In this document: positions 17,027 through 27,832 of the stretch, piece after piece | How positions within the stretch are numbered: the stretch's first letter is position 1 | Layout of the letters: the number at the start of each line of letters is the position of its first letter | Origin: Christensenella sp. UBA7862 | GTDB taxonomy: Bacteria > Bacillota > Clostridia > Christensenellales > UBA1242 | DNA length: 63,671 nt | Reading direction: 5' to 3' | Assembly: GCA_002500135.1 (NCBI GenBank) | Contig: DLSM01000010.1 | Location: 1 to 63,671 of the forward strand | Made by a program: the position numbers and the translations under genes | The notes under the pieces: model-generated | What the model was told of the DNA's origin: nothing | Databases searched by the model: none | What the model saw: the letters and a program-made list of their open reading frames with translations, nothing else

Positions 17027-17105
17027 AACTCTTTGCATAAAAATGTTTGACAAGAACATTTAGATTTGTTAAATTGAATATAGAAAATGTGTTTTGGAGG
17101 GGAAA

Positions 17106-17648
17106 ATGATTAGAAAGAGTGTTCCATCATTTGTTCTGGCACTTATTGCAGGCATAGCTTCAATTCTTGTTGGCCTTTACACCATTTGGATATCTATCGT
17201 CATCGCTGCATTCGGCGGGACGCAATATCTTTTGTTCATGGCCTTGGGCTGGACGTGCATAATAGGGGGTGTCCTTGCCATTGTGGGCGGCTCATTCTGC
17301 TTCAATCGGGCAAAAGTCGGGGCGATAATTTTAACAATAGTCACTGCAACGGCTGGTGTTGCACTTGTTTGGATATTTATCAGAATTATGGCGGCATCAA
17401 GTTCCGCTTCAACTCCAGCAGAGGAATTGTCCGCACTAAGTGCAGGAGCGTTCCTAGGAGTGTTTACAATCATTCCAGCAATCATGTACATTATCGCTAC
17501 AATTCTTGCATATCTTGCAAAACCAACTGAATCATATGTGCCAAAATCTCAGGTCGCATACAATACACCTCAAAAAGCGCAAGTTGCAAGCGAGCAAACA
17601 ACGCAAAATGCTGAAAACCAAACATCAAATGATATAAAAATAGAATAA
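17106..17648 (+). CDS. Small four-helix membrane protein
   Basis: A 180-residue integral membrane protein with four hydrophobic segments (about 7-30, 40-62, 68-95, 115-142) and a hydrophilic Gln/Asn-rich C-terminal tail. I recognise no catalytic motif. The general shape resembles DUF4064-like or other small tetraspanning proteins of Bacillota. ATG 17106 follows GGAGGGG directly, whereas the earlier ATG at 17094 would place the SD inside the coding sequence. It has its own terminator and lies between two terminators, so it is a single-gene unit. Confidence 0.75.
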   Translation: MIRKSVPSFVLALIAGIASILVGLYTIWISIVIAAFGGTQYLLFMALGWTCIIGGVLAIVGGSFCFNRAKVGAIILTIVTATAGVALVWIFIRIMAASSSASTPAEELSALSAGAFLGVFTIIPAIMYIIATILAYLAKPTESYVPKSQVAYNTPQKAQVASEQTTQNAENQTSNDIKIE

Positions 17649-17651
17649 GCA

Positions 17652-17680
17652 AAAAGCCGAAGCATATGCCTCGGCCTTTT
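17652..17680 (+). terminator. Terminator of the membrane-protein gene
   Basis: The stem AAAAGCCGA-GC/GC-TCGGCCTTTT with loop ATAT starts just after the stop codon. The following gap to 17903 (about 220 bp) is AT-rich and holds only the putative promoter region of the next gene. Confidence 0.8.
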
Positions 17681-17903
17681 GTTTGTGAAGTAATATTTCT
17701 AGTAAAAATGGTATATTTTTGTCAAATTTTGTGCTTAAAATGGTGATTTTTTATGAAAAAATGCGAATTACCTCTAAATTTATCCGATAAAAAAACATAA
17801 AAACGATTTTTGATATACTTTGTAATATTGCTTTACAATTTCGACAAGAACATGTATAATGTTAAAAAATATTTAAATATTTTTAAAAAAATGTGAGGTG
17901 AGT

Positions 17904-19079
17904 ATGGAATATTATTCTGAACCAGAATTAAGGATGACGAGTATTTTTGTTTTGCGTAACATCGCCAGGAGGGTGGGCGTTCTTTCTCCAACCATCTACA
18001 AAAAAGACGATTTGGTCAAAAAGGTTTGCGACATTCTTGATGGGCGAGCGAAGCCTGAAATGCCAAAGAACCGTCAAGGCAGACCACCAAAGGATAGAGG
18101 TAGCCAATTTACAGCATTTGACAAAAAGAATGAGGTGAAAATTGAGCCAAAGGAAGAGCCTGATGTTTTGTCAGAGTTTTATAGCCAAATAACAAACAAA
18201 GAAGAAAAACTTGAAGCATTGGCTGATGATGGGACTATTTTCTTTGAAGGGGAAGACTTGCCGGACGAGGGTGAATATGAAGGGTATTTAGTTGACGCAA
18301 GCAATGACAGATGGTTCCTATTCCCAGGTGGACACGCCACTCCAACAAAAAGATCTGTTTTCTTACCAACAAGTCTTATGAGTGCAAACGATGTTCGTCC
18401 ATCAGATTATGTGCAATGTTCTTACAAACTTGATAGAAATTGGCTTAATGCGGACAATATTTTGAGTAAGCGTGAGGGTGAGCGACGTTGGTTCAGTAAA
18501 ATCTCAAAAATTAGACAAAGTCAATGGTGCAACAATCCAGAAATATATAAAGTGGGAAAATATAACCTCAAAGAAGGCGAAAAAGTATTGATTTCCACAA
18601 AAACTGTCAGTCGTGAAGCAGATATCTTTGAACAGTTTGATAAAGTGCCAACAAAAGCAACAAAACTTGCCCTAAGGCTTGATGTTTTGGAAGACTATGG
18701 CAAAGTGGATTATGAAACCTTTTGGACAATGGCTGGGGATAGTGAAAGAAGAAATTATTTCTCATCAAAACTCTTGTACAGCAGAATTAAACGCCTTGTA
18801 GAAAAGGGAAAACGAGTTTTGGTGTATGTCAGCGAATTTTCAAAACTAGCCCGCTATTTCAATCTTACACATGGCTACTCTGCTTGGGACTTGAAGGAAG
18901 GAACATTGTCATTTTGTTTGGGCATTATGCAAATGGCTGGCTACTATGACAACGGCGCCAGCGTAACAGTTCTAGGACTCTTGAAAGAAACCGATGGACA
19001 GTTGTATTCTTACATTGAACGAGATCTTGTGGACTATAACTGCAAATTTATCAGCGAAGAAGACATTTTAGGAGAATAA
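17904..19079 (+). CDS. Rho-like protein with degenerate ATPase
   Basis: A 391-residue soluble protein that follows the layout of transcription terminator Rho. An N-terminal Rho_N-like helix bundle (LRNIARRVGVLSPTIYKKDD) is followed by a basic GRPPKDRG linker. An RNA-binding OB-like segment (about 115-185) resembles Rho around YEGYLVD, FLPTSLM and VRPSDYV. The ATPase part keeps RIKRLVEKGKRVLVYVSEFS, similar to the Rho Walker B segment AKRLVEHGRDVVILLDSITR, and then KLARYFN and GASVTVLGLL. The Rho P-loop APPKAGKT is not present; at that place I read STKTVSRE. It is therefore probably unable to hydrolyse ATP. The SD overlaps GAGGTGAG. The family call rests on by-eye alignment only. Confidence 0.5.
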   Translation: MEYYSEPELRMTSIFVLRNIARRVGVLSPTIYKKDDLVKKVCDILDGRAKPEMPKNRQGRPPKDRGSQFTAFDKKNEVKIEPKEEPDVLSEFYSQITNKEEKLEALADDGTIFFEGEDLPDEGEYEGYLVDASNDRWFLFPGGHATPTKRSVFLPTSLMSANDVRPSDYVQCSYKLDRNWLNADNILSKREGERRWFSKISKIRQSQWCNNPEIYKVGKYNLKEGEKVLISTKTVSREADIFEQFDKVPTKATKLALRLDVLEDYGKVDYETFWTMAGDSERRNYFSSKLLYSRIKRLVEKGKRVLVYVSEFSKLARYFNLTHGYSAWDLKEGTLSFCLGIMQMAGYYDNGASVTVLGLLKETDGQLYSYIERDLVDYNCKFISEEDILGE

Positions 19080-19201
19080 CTAAAAGTTTTAAATATTGTT
19101 TTTTGTTAATTCTGTTTGCATTAATTTAGTTACTTAGTTAAATGATATAAAAATACATAAAAACATGCAAAAAATGAGTAAAAATCATATAAAAATCATA
19201 T

Positions 19202-19237
19202 AAAAAATATCTCTTGCGATTGCAAGAGATATTTTTT
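19202..19237. terminator. Bidirectional terminator, perfect 16-bp stem
   Basis: AAAAAATATCTCTTGC pairs perfectly with GCAAGAGATATTTTTT around a GATT loop. It serves both the plus-strand Rho-like gene and the minus-strand giant surface gene that ends at 19266. Confidence 0.9.
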
Positions 19238-19265
19238 CTTATTTATGTTTTTTCGCCACAATCTC

Positions 19266-22200
19266 TTATCGAACTCTCATTCTTGTTCTAAGTTTGATAA
19301 TGATAATTGTAACAACCACAACAACAATAACTGCAACAATTATAGCAACGATTGCAAAGAAGTTGAGTGGGTCTTTTTTGTTTACTCTGAAACTTGTTAG
19401 GATATTTCCATTTGCCGTTTCAACTTGGATGAAGTAAGAATTTGACGCTGTAAGTGTAAGTGTTCTTGCTGTTCCCAAATTGTCTTTGTCAATTTTGATA
19501 GGTGTTCTGTTATATTGATAGAAAGTGTTGCTGTCCGAGTTGTACACCATAATCTTAATTTCACAATCGCCAAGTTGATTGTAAATGTAATCGGCGTTGA
19601 ATGTGATGATAATGTTTCCAGTTGTTGTTTCGCCATAGCCAATGTTGCAAGTGAGAGTTGGAATAAAGTCGCTTATTAAGAAAGAGAATGTAAGTGTTTG
19701 ATGAGGGGTGGAGCCATATCGAAGTGTAACTGTGTAAGAGCCGTTTCCGCTTCTGCTGTCGTCACTTGAAATGAATAGTGATTTCACTCTGCCGTCACTC
19801 ATAAATGATGATGTTATGTCTTCATTGTCACGCAAAACTTGTTCAATTTGATAGCCCACAATTTCTGGATATTCAAACGCCATGCGAGAAGCAGTGGAGG
19901 AGATGAGTGTGAAGTTATACACATTGCTCATAAGTGCTTTGTCGTTGTATGTGCCGTCAAATGTAACGGTGTATCGCCCTGGGGTTGTGAAGGTTAGGGT
20001 GTTGTCTGTGATTAGGGCAGATACTTGTGTGCTTGTAAATGATGTGCCGTTTCTTGTGATAGAAATTTGAATTTTGTTTATGTCATAATATTTGCTGAAT
20101 GAGTCATTTATAACCAAACTAACTTCGTTGTTAAACACGCCGTAATCAATAGCATTGAGTGTTTGTCCCTTGTAACTTAAAATGAAGTCCACTTTGTCAA
20201 GAACAAGCAATTTGTAACTTCTAACTGCCGAAATGCCTTGGAATTGATGTGTGTTGCCAGCAACGTCACGGAAGGTAAGAGTGTGTTCGCCAGTTGGAAG
20301 AATGTAACAGATTGATGTGCCGTTTGAATAGGTGATTGTTGGATATTCCTCATAATTTTCTACGCCATATTTATCACTCATCAAAACAACATTTCCTTGT
20401 CTGAACCAATATGACCCAAAGCCCGCTGCGTCTGGCCCAAGACTGTTCCAACTTACTTTCAAACTTTCAAACATATTGCCGTTTTCGTCAAGCAAATCAT
20501 CACCAGCAAGCACCGCTTCTGTTGCGAATTGTCCGTCAAGACTTATTAGGGTGTTTCCAAATGTTATTGAATTGTTCAAAAGGTTGGAAGTTCTTGGAGT
20601 TTTTGTCGTTGCAAACAGTTCAATTCTTATTGGACCGCCAAGGAAATATACAAGATAAATTGTTGTCCAATAGTCGGTGTAAACTGTTGATGGAATTTCA
20701 CTCGAGCCGTCATATTTTTTAACACTTTGAAGCACGCTGTTTTTGAAATTAAACTCAATAACTTTAAGTTGAATGTTGGAGTTGAATGTAATTTGTGTGT
20801 CATAAATGCTGTAATAATGATTTAGTCTTGTAACATTCGTGCCGCTGATGTTTCCCGTTGAGAACTCGCCATTTACAAAACCCATATTTCTTGTGATGAT
20901 GTCAAAGTCTGTTTTGTTGCTTGATGTTATGTTATCAAGTGAGAGCAAAGACTTGTTTTCGCTCATCGCTCTGTACAAAATGTTAATTATGGAATTTGCC
21001 ACTGTGGCGTCTGCGTTGTAATATGCTGAAAATAGCGTTCCAGATAGCGTTAGATTGAGTTTTTCTGCTGGGGAAGGGGAAAGAGTCTGCCCGTTGGCTT
21101 CCACGCTGTATAGAGGCAATTCTCCGTGCTGAATAACAAAGTAAACTGAGCGTGAAATTCCAAATACTTCGTTTATAAGGTCAAGTCTGTAATAGTTTTC
21201 ATCTTCAACAATTTGACCTTGCGAAAGATTTGCATAAAGTTTGTGTCTTCCGTCTGTGTCTTTGAAATATAATCTTGCTGTCACACCTTGTGACAAAACT
21301 TCGTCTAGGGAAGTGTTGTCTTCAGTTATTTCGCCCCAGTTAATTTTGACTGCAGAGTTTGTAATCTGATGAGAATTTTCTTGCAATGATGAAGCGATGT
21401 CAGAAATTCCGTCACTTGCGTTTTTGAGCATAATTTCTGGAAGATAGTTGTTGATAACAACATTAACGGTTTTGACAAGTGTTCCTTCCAAAATGTCATA
21501 GTAGTTTATTTCATAACTCACTTCGTCGCCAAGTGGGGAGGAAGTTGAAATTTGACTATCTTGTTTTGCATAAAGAGTGAATGTTTTGCAGCCATAAGAA
21601 GCAAGTGTGCTGTTAAGTGACGCCCATTCGTTGTTTGTCCCCGAATAAAGTATGCCGTTGACTGTCACTTTGTAGAGGTTCGCTTCATATGTCACGTCAA
21701 CATTGTCGCCAGTGTAATAAACTTCATCTTTTACAACTCTTTTTGACGAGAATTTAAACATTTCTTCCTCAGATTTGATATAATATTCGCCAATGTAGAG
21801 AATGTAATAATAATCGCCAGTGTTGTAGTTGTCGTGATAAATTGCTTTATAAATGCCTTTTGAAAGTGGTTGAATTGTCTTTTGCGATTCGGTTATTTTG
21901 TCCGAATAAACATATCTTGTAGGCTCCCAAACCTTTGAAGTTTGAGAATAAACTTGAAGTTCAAAACGGTCAAGATACAATGCACTTCCAAGGTCATAAT
22001 ATGGCAATGTTAGGGAATAGTAGGTTTCACCTGTTTGAGAATTTGTGATAGAGCCAATTTCTGGTGCGTCAAGTTTTATGTCTGTGTTTTCTGGAATGAT
22101 ATTAATTGATTTTGCAACTGCACCATAAAGGGAATTGTGTCTTGAAAGAGTTATTGTAAACTTCGTCATAACTTCTGCAGTGAATTCCTGTTTTAAAGCC

Positions 22201-25200
22201 TCTATTGTTGCATTGTCAAGTGTCTTTGTAAACGGAGTGAGCGAAATTTTGCCAATTTCCGCATTTGTGCGACCGTTGGTGATTGTTGCAACACCCCAGC
22301 CAAAGTCGCTGTAAAGGGAAGTCATTTCAAACCCGCCACGAAGTGTAATATCACTGTCAAGTGTGCTTGATACGCTTGCTCCCGCTAGGTCTTTGCCTGC
22401 AAAGTGCAAAACATTTGAGGAATTTGATTGCGGAATGTACACTGTGTAAACTCTGTAGTTCCCCGCATAGTCTTTTTCTATAATTTCAAAGTGTCCATAT
22501 GGTTCAAGGGATAGAGCGGAGAGTTGTTGAGTTAGTGTCAAATTTGAATAGTTGACTTTGTAATATGTTTCGTTTTCAATGTTAATAACATCATTATTCA
22601 AGCCTTCTTCACTGAACTTTGGATATTGAGCAAATCTTACATCGGAATATATGCTCATGTTTTTCATATCTGGAGTTATAGAACTATATCCGTTTTGATA
22701 TTTGTCATATTTTCTAACATAGAAGTAGTTTGCGGTGTCATTTGCGTTGTATTGCAACATAAAGTTGCTTGAAACACCAAATGAGTAGGTAAGTGGGCTT
22801 GGCTTGCTTTCAAATTGCTCAAAATTAAAGTTTTCTTCTTTAAAATCACTTCTATTTGTGAAGTATCCGTCAAGGAAATTTTCACTTGCAATGAGGTTAT
22901 CTATGTTTGTGTTTGGCTTTGTCCTATCGATTTTCAAAGTGTAATAAGTTGAAGCAAAGTTGTAACCGTCAGAATCTACATAACTGTCTGCATTTTTATA
23001 TGTGAACACAATTTCATAAGTCGCCTCGTCAGTCAGGTCAAAAGAAAGTTTGTAAGTAAATCTGTAATAGTTTTGCCCGTCATAAACATAAGGTTCGCTT
23101 GACCCGCCATAGTAGGATATTTCAAAACTTGTTATGAAAGATTTAATGTTGTTGTTTCCCACAAAGTCATAGTTTTCGCTGCTTGCTATTTCGTTTTTGT
23201 TAAAGTTGGATAATTCAATGGTTTGACTGTCACGACTTGAGCCTAAAACTTTTGTAACTTCAATTTTATCAATGCTTGCTGCATAAGGTGTTCTTGGGTC
23301 GCTCCATGTGGCATAAATGTTGTTTCCGTCAAGGTTTTGTGTGTTTATGCTATAGTCATTTCCCAATTCGCTTTGAAGTCTTGTATCAGAGGCGTTTCCA
23401 GTGTTGTCGGTTTCTGATGAATAGAAGTCAACTTGTGGGGAAGAGGTGTTAATTTCAAAGGCATATTCAAGTGTATTTGGAGAGATATTTCTTTCGCCCG
23501 TTGCCATGTCGTTGTAGCCAGTGTTGTCGGTGATTGTTATTTTATATTTTCCCTCTGACCTAAACACAAACATATCGCCCAGTTCGCTGCAAGTGTAGAA
23601 GCCTGTGCTGTTTATGCCGTCTGCGACATAAGTTCTTCCTCTTGTCAAATCTTGGACAGAAACATTGAGTTTTGCAAAGTTATATTTTGTTGCAAGATAG
23701 CCAGAATTTGTTTGGACAAAGTATTTGTGTGAAGGCACTGCAATAACAACTGGAAGTCTGTTTGTAAGAAGATAACTGTTAGTCGTTTTGAGGAAATCTT
23801 TAAACAGCCACCCGTCACTATCTCCAAGCACAATCATAATGTTGTCGCCAACTACTCTTGTGCTGTTTTCTTCTTCAATAATTCCATTTCTATCAACATA
23901 AACTGTATAACTTCTTTCAATTTCGTCATGTTCAAGAAGTGATAGCTTCTTATAAGTCCCAGTTTCGTCATCAAAGTAATATTTCCCGCCATAATATTCG
24001 CCCTTCACGCTGTCATAATATGGGGCAGGGGTTCCATTTGCGTCTGCATAAGGCCCACCACGAAGAATACGGGTCAAGATATATTTTCCAGCAGCGGTTG
24101 TTGCTTTTTGAGAAACATATTCTGTGTTGATATTTGAAATTGTATAATTGCCAGAGGTTGAGGTTGGAATTGTAAGGCTATCAGTTTTGCTTGGAGTGTT
24201 TGCATAAGGATAATCTGTGCTGGAGAAGTCAGGGCTAGCGATATTGTAAACATATGGATAGAATTCGTATGTTAAAGATTGAACTGTGTAATATTTGCTT
24301 GTGTTTGCCTCTTGTGGAACAGAAAATTCAAAACTCAAAAGGTCAAGATTGGTTGCTGCATTTCTTGCAAGGTTGTGCTTGTCTGTTGACGAATTGCTTG
24401 ATGCAACAAAATATCCTCTTATAGCGTCAAAATTAACATGCAATTCTCTTGCTCTTTCTTTGCCGTTTTCGTTCCTAACAACAAACAAATAATCTTTCTC
24501 GCCCGAGTATTTTATGCCGTCAGTTTCCACTGCAATAACTGTCACCGAACTTGGCTTGTTTTCTTTTGTATTTGGATTGAAGGAATCGTCAAGTTGGTCG
24601 TTTACATAATATGACAACAAATCATTTTTTAGGATAATATAACTTTCTCTTGGGCTTGTAACTCCCGCTGGAGTTGTTTCAGAGTTCAAACTTGGGGAAG
24701 AAACATAATAACCCGCAAGGCTTGATAAAACATCGTTATAGAAACTGAATGAGAAGTTGTTTTGTCTGTCAATATATTCGCCAGTTGTTAGGTCATAGGA
24801 AGCAAAATATCTTGGGTCTGCAATCACAATGCTATCGTCAGAGTTATTTGCCGCCACCCCAATGGCTTTGTGTGAGCCGAAGTACAATCTATTATTTTCC
24901 GTTTGGAAGTTGTTTGGATTTGACGAAACATCAAATGTGCTTTGTGTTTCGTTTCCAAACTTGCGTTGCAAAATTTCTGGGGAAGAATTATCTACAAGCA
25001 CGCAAACAGAAAAACTGTTGCCACATTCGTCATAAACATAGAAGAAATATAGCCCTTCATTCTTAAAATAACTATTTGCGTTAAGTTCTGTTTGACCAAT
25101 GCTATTTTGATAATTTGTTTCAATGTTTTTGGCAAGGGAAGTGAGGTTGTAATTATTTGTAATGTATCTTTCGCCATTTGCCCCATCAAGCATAACTGGA

Positions 25201-27536
25201 GTTGCCGAACTGTCTTTTACAAGACTCATATACGCCACATAACACGCAGTTTGAGAACCGCTTGCCTTGTTTGCCCAAGAAAGGGTGAAAGGCTTGTTTG
25301 TTACATAAAGATTATATAGCAACATTCCGGAAGTTAGAGGAGTGGAAGCAATTTGTGTTCCTCTTTTGTAGGAAGATGTTTCACTGTCATAAATTGCTTC
25401 AAAAACACCAATATTATCAAACCCGTCTTGGTCAATTTTGAAGTTATAACTTCCCATAGCAATGCCCGAACTTGTTTCAAGAGTAACACTGTATGCACCA
25501 GAAGTTTGGAAAGTGAAGTTGTTTGCCGTATTTGTCACAAAGTAGTTGTATTTCACACCCTCAACAACATAACTGTCATTTGTGTTTATGATAAGTGTAT
25601 TTTTTGCCCCATAGTTTTTGTAATCTGCAGCATATCGATAGCGAACATAAATTGGGGAATAGAAAGCGTTTGGTTCATCTTTTATTGACACTCTAACCTT
25701 GTCTTTTGTATATTCTCCAAAGGTGTGGGCAGTTGTTGCAACATTTTCGTCATCATAACTTATTGAGTGAATTCCAAGACCTCTTGTTGAGTTGTCAATT
25801 TGGAAAAGCACACATTGTGAGCCAGAAATTGTTTGTTCCGTATTAGTTTCGTCTGCATATGGCACAGAAACAGAGTAGTCAATCCACATAAGCCAAATGC
25901 CGTCACTTGTTATTGCAGAAAATCTGTTATATGTAGAGCCGTCATTGTTAATAAGTGCTTTAAGTTCTTCAACAGAGTGTTTTGTTTCACCCGTTCCTTG
26001 TATGCCCATAAAATATTCTGTAACATTGTTGAGCACCGCCTGGTCTTTTATAAGCAAGAACTTTGCTTGTCCATTTGTCATTGCACCAAAACTGTGAAAT
26101 CTGAGTGGTGCAATATTTGTTTTTGCAATGGCTAGTTGTCCGTCAACACTTGGAAGGGCAAATCTATTGCCAACCTTTGTAAGGTCAACTGTTTCTTCTG
26201 CTGCAGTTGTTGTGGAGTTGTAGGATACGATTGTTGTAAAGATATTTGAATTATCAGTGCTTCTTTCAAGAGATTTTTCAATGCCGTCTTCGCTGTATCT
26301 TAGGTCATAGCCAAACATAACAAGTTTTTGTGAAGAAAGAACGTCACGAATGTCTTGCGTTAGGGAAGAGTTGTCCAAAACTTGGAAGTTGCCGTCAGAA
26401 TCTCTTGCCACAATTTGAAGATTGAAGTTGTAGATTCCTTGCATGGTGGAAGTTCTTAGGTCGGTGGAATTTGGAATGATAAAGTTCTTTTCAAAGTCGT
26501 CAAAGTCAAGCACTGCTTTATATTTCATATCGCCTACACTATGGGTTTCAATAACATAGGTGGCGGAATTTCTATTGCAAGCAAGTGTAATTCTTCCAGT
26601 TATGCCACTATCCACACCAGTTTCTTCAAAACTTACAAAGTCCATATTGTAGAAGTTGTTTCCAGCGGAATAGTCAAATGACAAGGCAAATTTTGAAGCA
26701 TCAAATTCAACTTTTGGTGGGGTAGGGTAATTGTAGTTGTAGATTGAATATCCAGTGTCAATGTCATTTAAAATATATTGATTTGTGCTTGAGATTGTAA
26801 GCGGTTTGTCGTTTTGAGTATAGTCAGCAAAGTCCAAAACATAGAAAGAGAAGTTAAGGGTGTAAGCCGTTTGAGTTTGTTCATATTTGACCATGTATGT
26901 AATGCCAAATTCCCAAAGTCCTGTTCTGTAACTTGTGTCCTTCACCCCGCCAAGATAGTTATCGCCGTCTTGTGTGTGGTCGCCCGAACTTGTTTGTCCA
27001 GCAAGTTGTGGACAGTGCAATTCATTTGCCTTAAGGTCAAGTGCAAAAGTCATCATTTGATTTGTTTCACCAACAATGTTTGATTGAATTTGAATAGGGT
27101 CCGCTTCCTTTGCAGTTTTAACTCTTATCTGTGCTTGAAGCCCCACAACAGTTGGTGGAGCGGAAACATTTATAAGGTCAAGAGTGTTGAATGTTACATA
27201 CAAAACAGTTTCGCCCATTTTGGAAGAAAGGAATATGTATGGAATGGAACTTGCCACCATGTTTTCCGACCTGCCCGAAGTAGCAAATTCTGGCTTGTAA
27301 TCGACAATGGTGTATTCCGACCCAAGTTGAGTGCCAGTGAATATGGCAAAAGGCACATTGCTTTGAGTGACAAGTGGACTTTTTGATTCAAGGGTGTTTG
27401 ACCTAGACTCCACAGTGGTACATTTTGCATATACAGGGTTGCCGTCTGGTCTGAAGTTGCTCACCACAAAGCCAAAAATAGATGCCAGTGCAACAAGCAT
27501 CAAAAAAAGTATAACTTTTGAACTATTTTTTTTCAT
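19266..27536 (-). CDS. Giant membrane-anchored surface protein
   Basis: A 2756-residue exported protein. It has a signal peptide (MKKNSSKVILF, hydrophobic core, VYAKC) and a C-terminal membrane helix rich in Ile/Val followed by KLRTRMRVR, so the bulk is outside, tethered to the membrane. The long middle part is beta-rich and contains repeated phrases typical of bacterial Ig-like modules, such as DVAGNTHQF, DYAGNYRVYTVY, DECGNSFSV and GRYTVTF. No catalytic motif was seen. ATG 27536 follows GAGGTG at normal spacing; the GTG at 27545 is part of that SD. It is on the same strand as, and downstream of, the coupling ATPase gene, so it may be a product presented with, or an adhesin partner of, the secretion system. 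That link is inference. Confidence 0.85.
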   Translation of the reverse strand: MKKNSSKVILFLMLVALASIFGFVVSNFRPDGNPVYAKCTTVESRSNTLESKSPLVTQSNVPFAIFTGTQLGSEYTIVDYKPEFATSGRSENMVASSIPYIFLSSKMGETVLYVTFNTLDLINVSAPPTVVGLQAQIRVKTAKEADPIQIQSNIVGETNQMMTFALDLKANELHCPQLAGQTSSGDHTQDGDNYLGGVKDTSYRTGLWEFGITYMVKYEQTQTAYTLNFSFYVLDFADYTQNDKPLTISSTNQYILNDIDTGYSIYNYNYPTPPKVEFDASKFALSFDYSAGNNFYNMDFVSFEETGVDSGITGRITLACNRNSATYVIETHSVGDMKYKAVLDFDDFEKNFIIPNSTDLRTSTMQGIYNFNLQIVARDSDGNFQVLDNSSLTQDIRDVLSSQKLVMFGYDLRYSEDGIEKSLERSTDNSNIFTTIVSYNSTTTAAEETVDLTKVGNRFALPSVDGQLAIAKTNIAPLRFHSFGAMTNGQAKFLLIKDQAVLNNVTEYFMGIQGTGETKHSVEELKALINNDGSTYNRFSAITSDGIWLMWIDYSVSVPYADETNTEQTISGSQCVLFQIDNSTRGLGIHSISYDDENVATTAHTFGEYTKDKVRVSIKDEPNAFYSPIYVRYRYAADYKNYGAKNTLIINTNDSYVVEGVKYNYFVTNTANNFTFQTSGAYSVTLETSSGIAMGSYNFKIDQDGFDNIGVFEAIYDSETSSYKRGTQIASTPLTSGMLLYNLYVTNKPFTLSWANKASGSQTACYVAYMSLVKDSSATPVMLDGANGERYITNNYNLTSLAKNIETNYQNSIGQTELNANSYFKNEGLYFFYVYDECGNSFSVCVLVDNSSPEILQRKFGNETQSTFDVSSNPNNFQTENNRLYFGSHKAIGVAANNSDDSIVIADPRYFASYDLTTGEYIDRQNNFSFSFYNDVLSSLAGYYVSSPSLNSETTPAGVTSPRESYIILKNDLLSYYVNDQLDDSFNPNTKENKPSSVTVIAVETDGIKYSGEKDYLFVVRNENGKERARELHVNFDAIRGYFVASSNSSTDKHNLARNAATNLDLLSFEFSVPQEANTSKYYTVQSLTYEFYPYVYNIASPDFSSTDYPYANTPSKTDSLTIPTSTSGNYTISNINTEYVSQKATTAAGKYILTRILRGGPYADANGTPAPYYDSVKGEYYGGKYYFDDETGTYKKLSLLEHDEIERSYTVYVDRNGIIEEENSTRVVGDNIMIVLGDSDGWLFKDFLKTTNSYLLTNRLPVVIAVPSHKYFVQTNSGYLATKYNFAKLNVSVQDLTRGRTYVADGINSTGFYTCSELGDMFVFRSEGKYKITITDNTGYNDMATGERNISPNTLEYAFEINTSSPQVDFYSSETDNTGNASDTRLQSELGNDYSINTQNLDGNNIYATWSDPRTPYAASIDKIEVTKVLGSSRDSQTIELSNFNKNEIASSENYDFVGNNNIKSFITSFEISYYGGSSEPYVYDGQNYYRFTYKLSFDLTDEATYEIVFTYKNADSYVDSDGYNFASTYYTLKIDRTKPNTNIDNLIASENFLDGYFTNRSDFKEENFNFEQFESKPSPLTYSFGVSSNFMLQYNANDTANYFYVRKYDKYQNGYSSITPDMKNMSIYSDVRFAQYPKFSEEGLNNDVINIENETYYKVNYSNLTLTQQLSALSLEPYGHFEIIEKDYAGNYRVYTVYIPQSNSSNVLHFAGKDLAGASVSSTLDSDITLRGGFEMTSLYSDFGWGVATITNGRTNAEIGKISLTPFTKTLDNATIEALKQEFTAEVMTKFTITLSRHNSLYGAVAKSINIIPENTDIKLDAPEIGSITNSQTGETYYSLTLPYYDLGSALYLDRFELQVYSQTSKVWEPTRYVYSDKITESQKTIQPLSKGIYKAIYHDNYNTGDYYYILYIGEYYIKSEEEMFKFSSKRVVKDEVYYTGDNVDVTYEANLYKVTVNGILYSGTNNEWASLNSTLASYGCKTFTLYAKQDSQISTSSPLGDEVSYEINYYDILEGTLVKTVNVVINNYLPEIMLKNASDGISDIASSLQENSHQITNSAVKINWGEITEDNTSLDEVLSQGVTARLYFKDTDGRHKLYANLSQGQIVEDENYYRLDLINEVFGISRSVYFVIQHGELPLYSVEANGQTLSPSPAEKLNLTLSGTLFSAYYNADATVANSIINILYRAMSENKSLLSLDNITSSNKTDFDIITRNMGFVNGEFSTGNISGTNVTRLNHYYSIYDTQITFNSNIQLKVIEFNFKNSVLQSVKKYDGSSEIPSTVYTDYWTTIYLVYFLGGPIRIELFATTKTPRTSNLLNNSITFGNTLISLDGQFATEAVLAGDDLLDENGNMFESLKVSWNSLGPDAAGFGSYWFRQGNVVLMSDKYGVENYEEYPTITYSNGTSICYILPTGEHTLTFRDVAGNTHQFQGISAVRSYKLLVLDKVDFILSYKGQTLNAIDYGVFNNEVSLVINDSFSKYYDINKIQISITRNGTSFTSTQVSALITDNTLTFTTPGRYTVTFDGTYNDKALMSNVYNFTLISSTASRMAFEYPEIVGYQIEQVLRDNEDITSSFMSDGRVKSLFISSDDSRSGNGSYTVTLRYGSTPHQTLTFSFLISDFIPTLTCNIGYGETTTGNIIITFNADYIYNQLGDCEIKIMVYNSDSNTFYQYNRTPIKIDKDNLGTARTLTLTASNSYFIQVETANGNILTSFRVNKKDPLNFFAIVAIIVAVIVVVVVTIIIIKLRTRMRVR

Positions 27537-27832
27537 AATTTTCACCTCGTTCGGAAAATTGAAATTGTTTTGACCTTTGCCAAAACTTAATTCGCCACCG
27601 TCATACGATTTGCCGCTGCCACAACAAGGAAATAATATATTTTTGAATATGTGTAAACTTCAAAAAACAAGGACTTCTCATAAGGTTATTATTCCACAAA
27701 AAAATTATATTATTTCAACTATACTTCAATATAATTTATAATATACCATAATACGACATTTCTTCAAAACAAAAACACAAAGTTTCATAATCTTTTTTTT
27801 GAAATTGATTTTAATAATGAGGAATATTTTAG

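Noticed and set aside
19266..27536. Plus-strand genes inside the giant surface gene
   Set aside because: All are shorter frames opposite one continuous 8.3-kb gene with signal peptide and membrane anchor.
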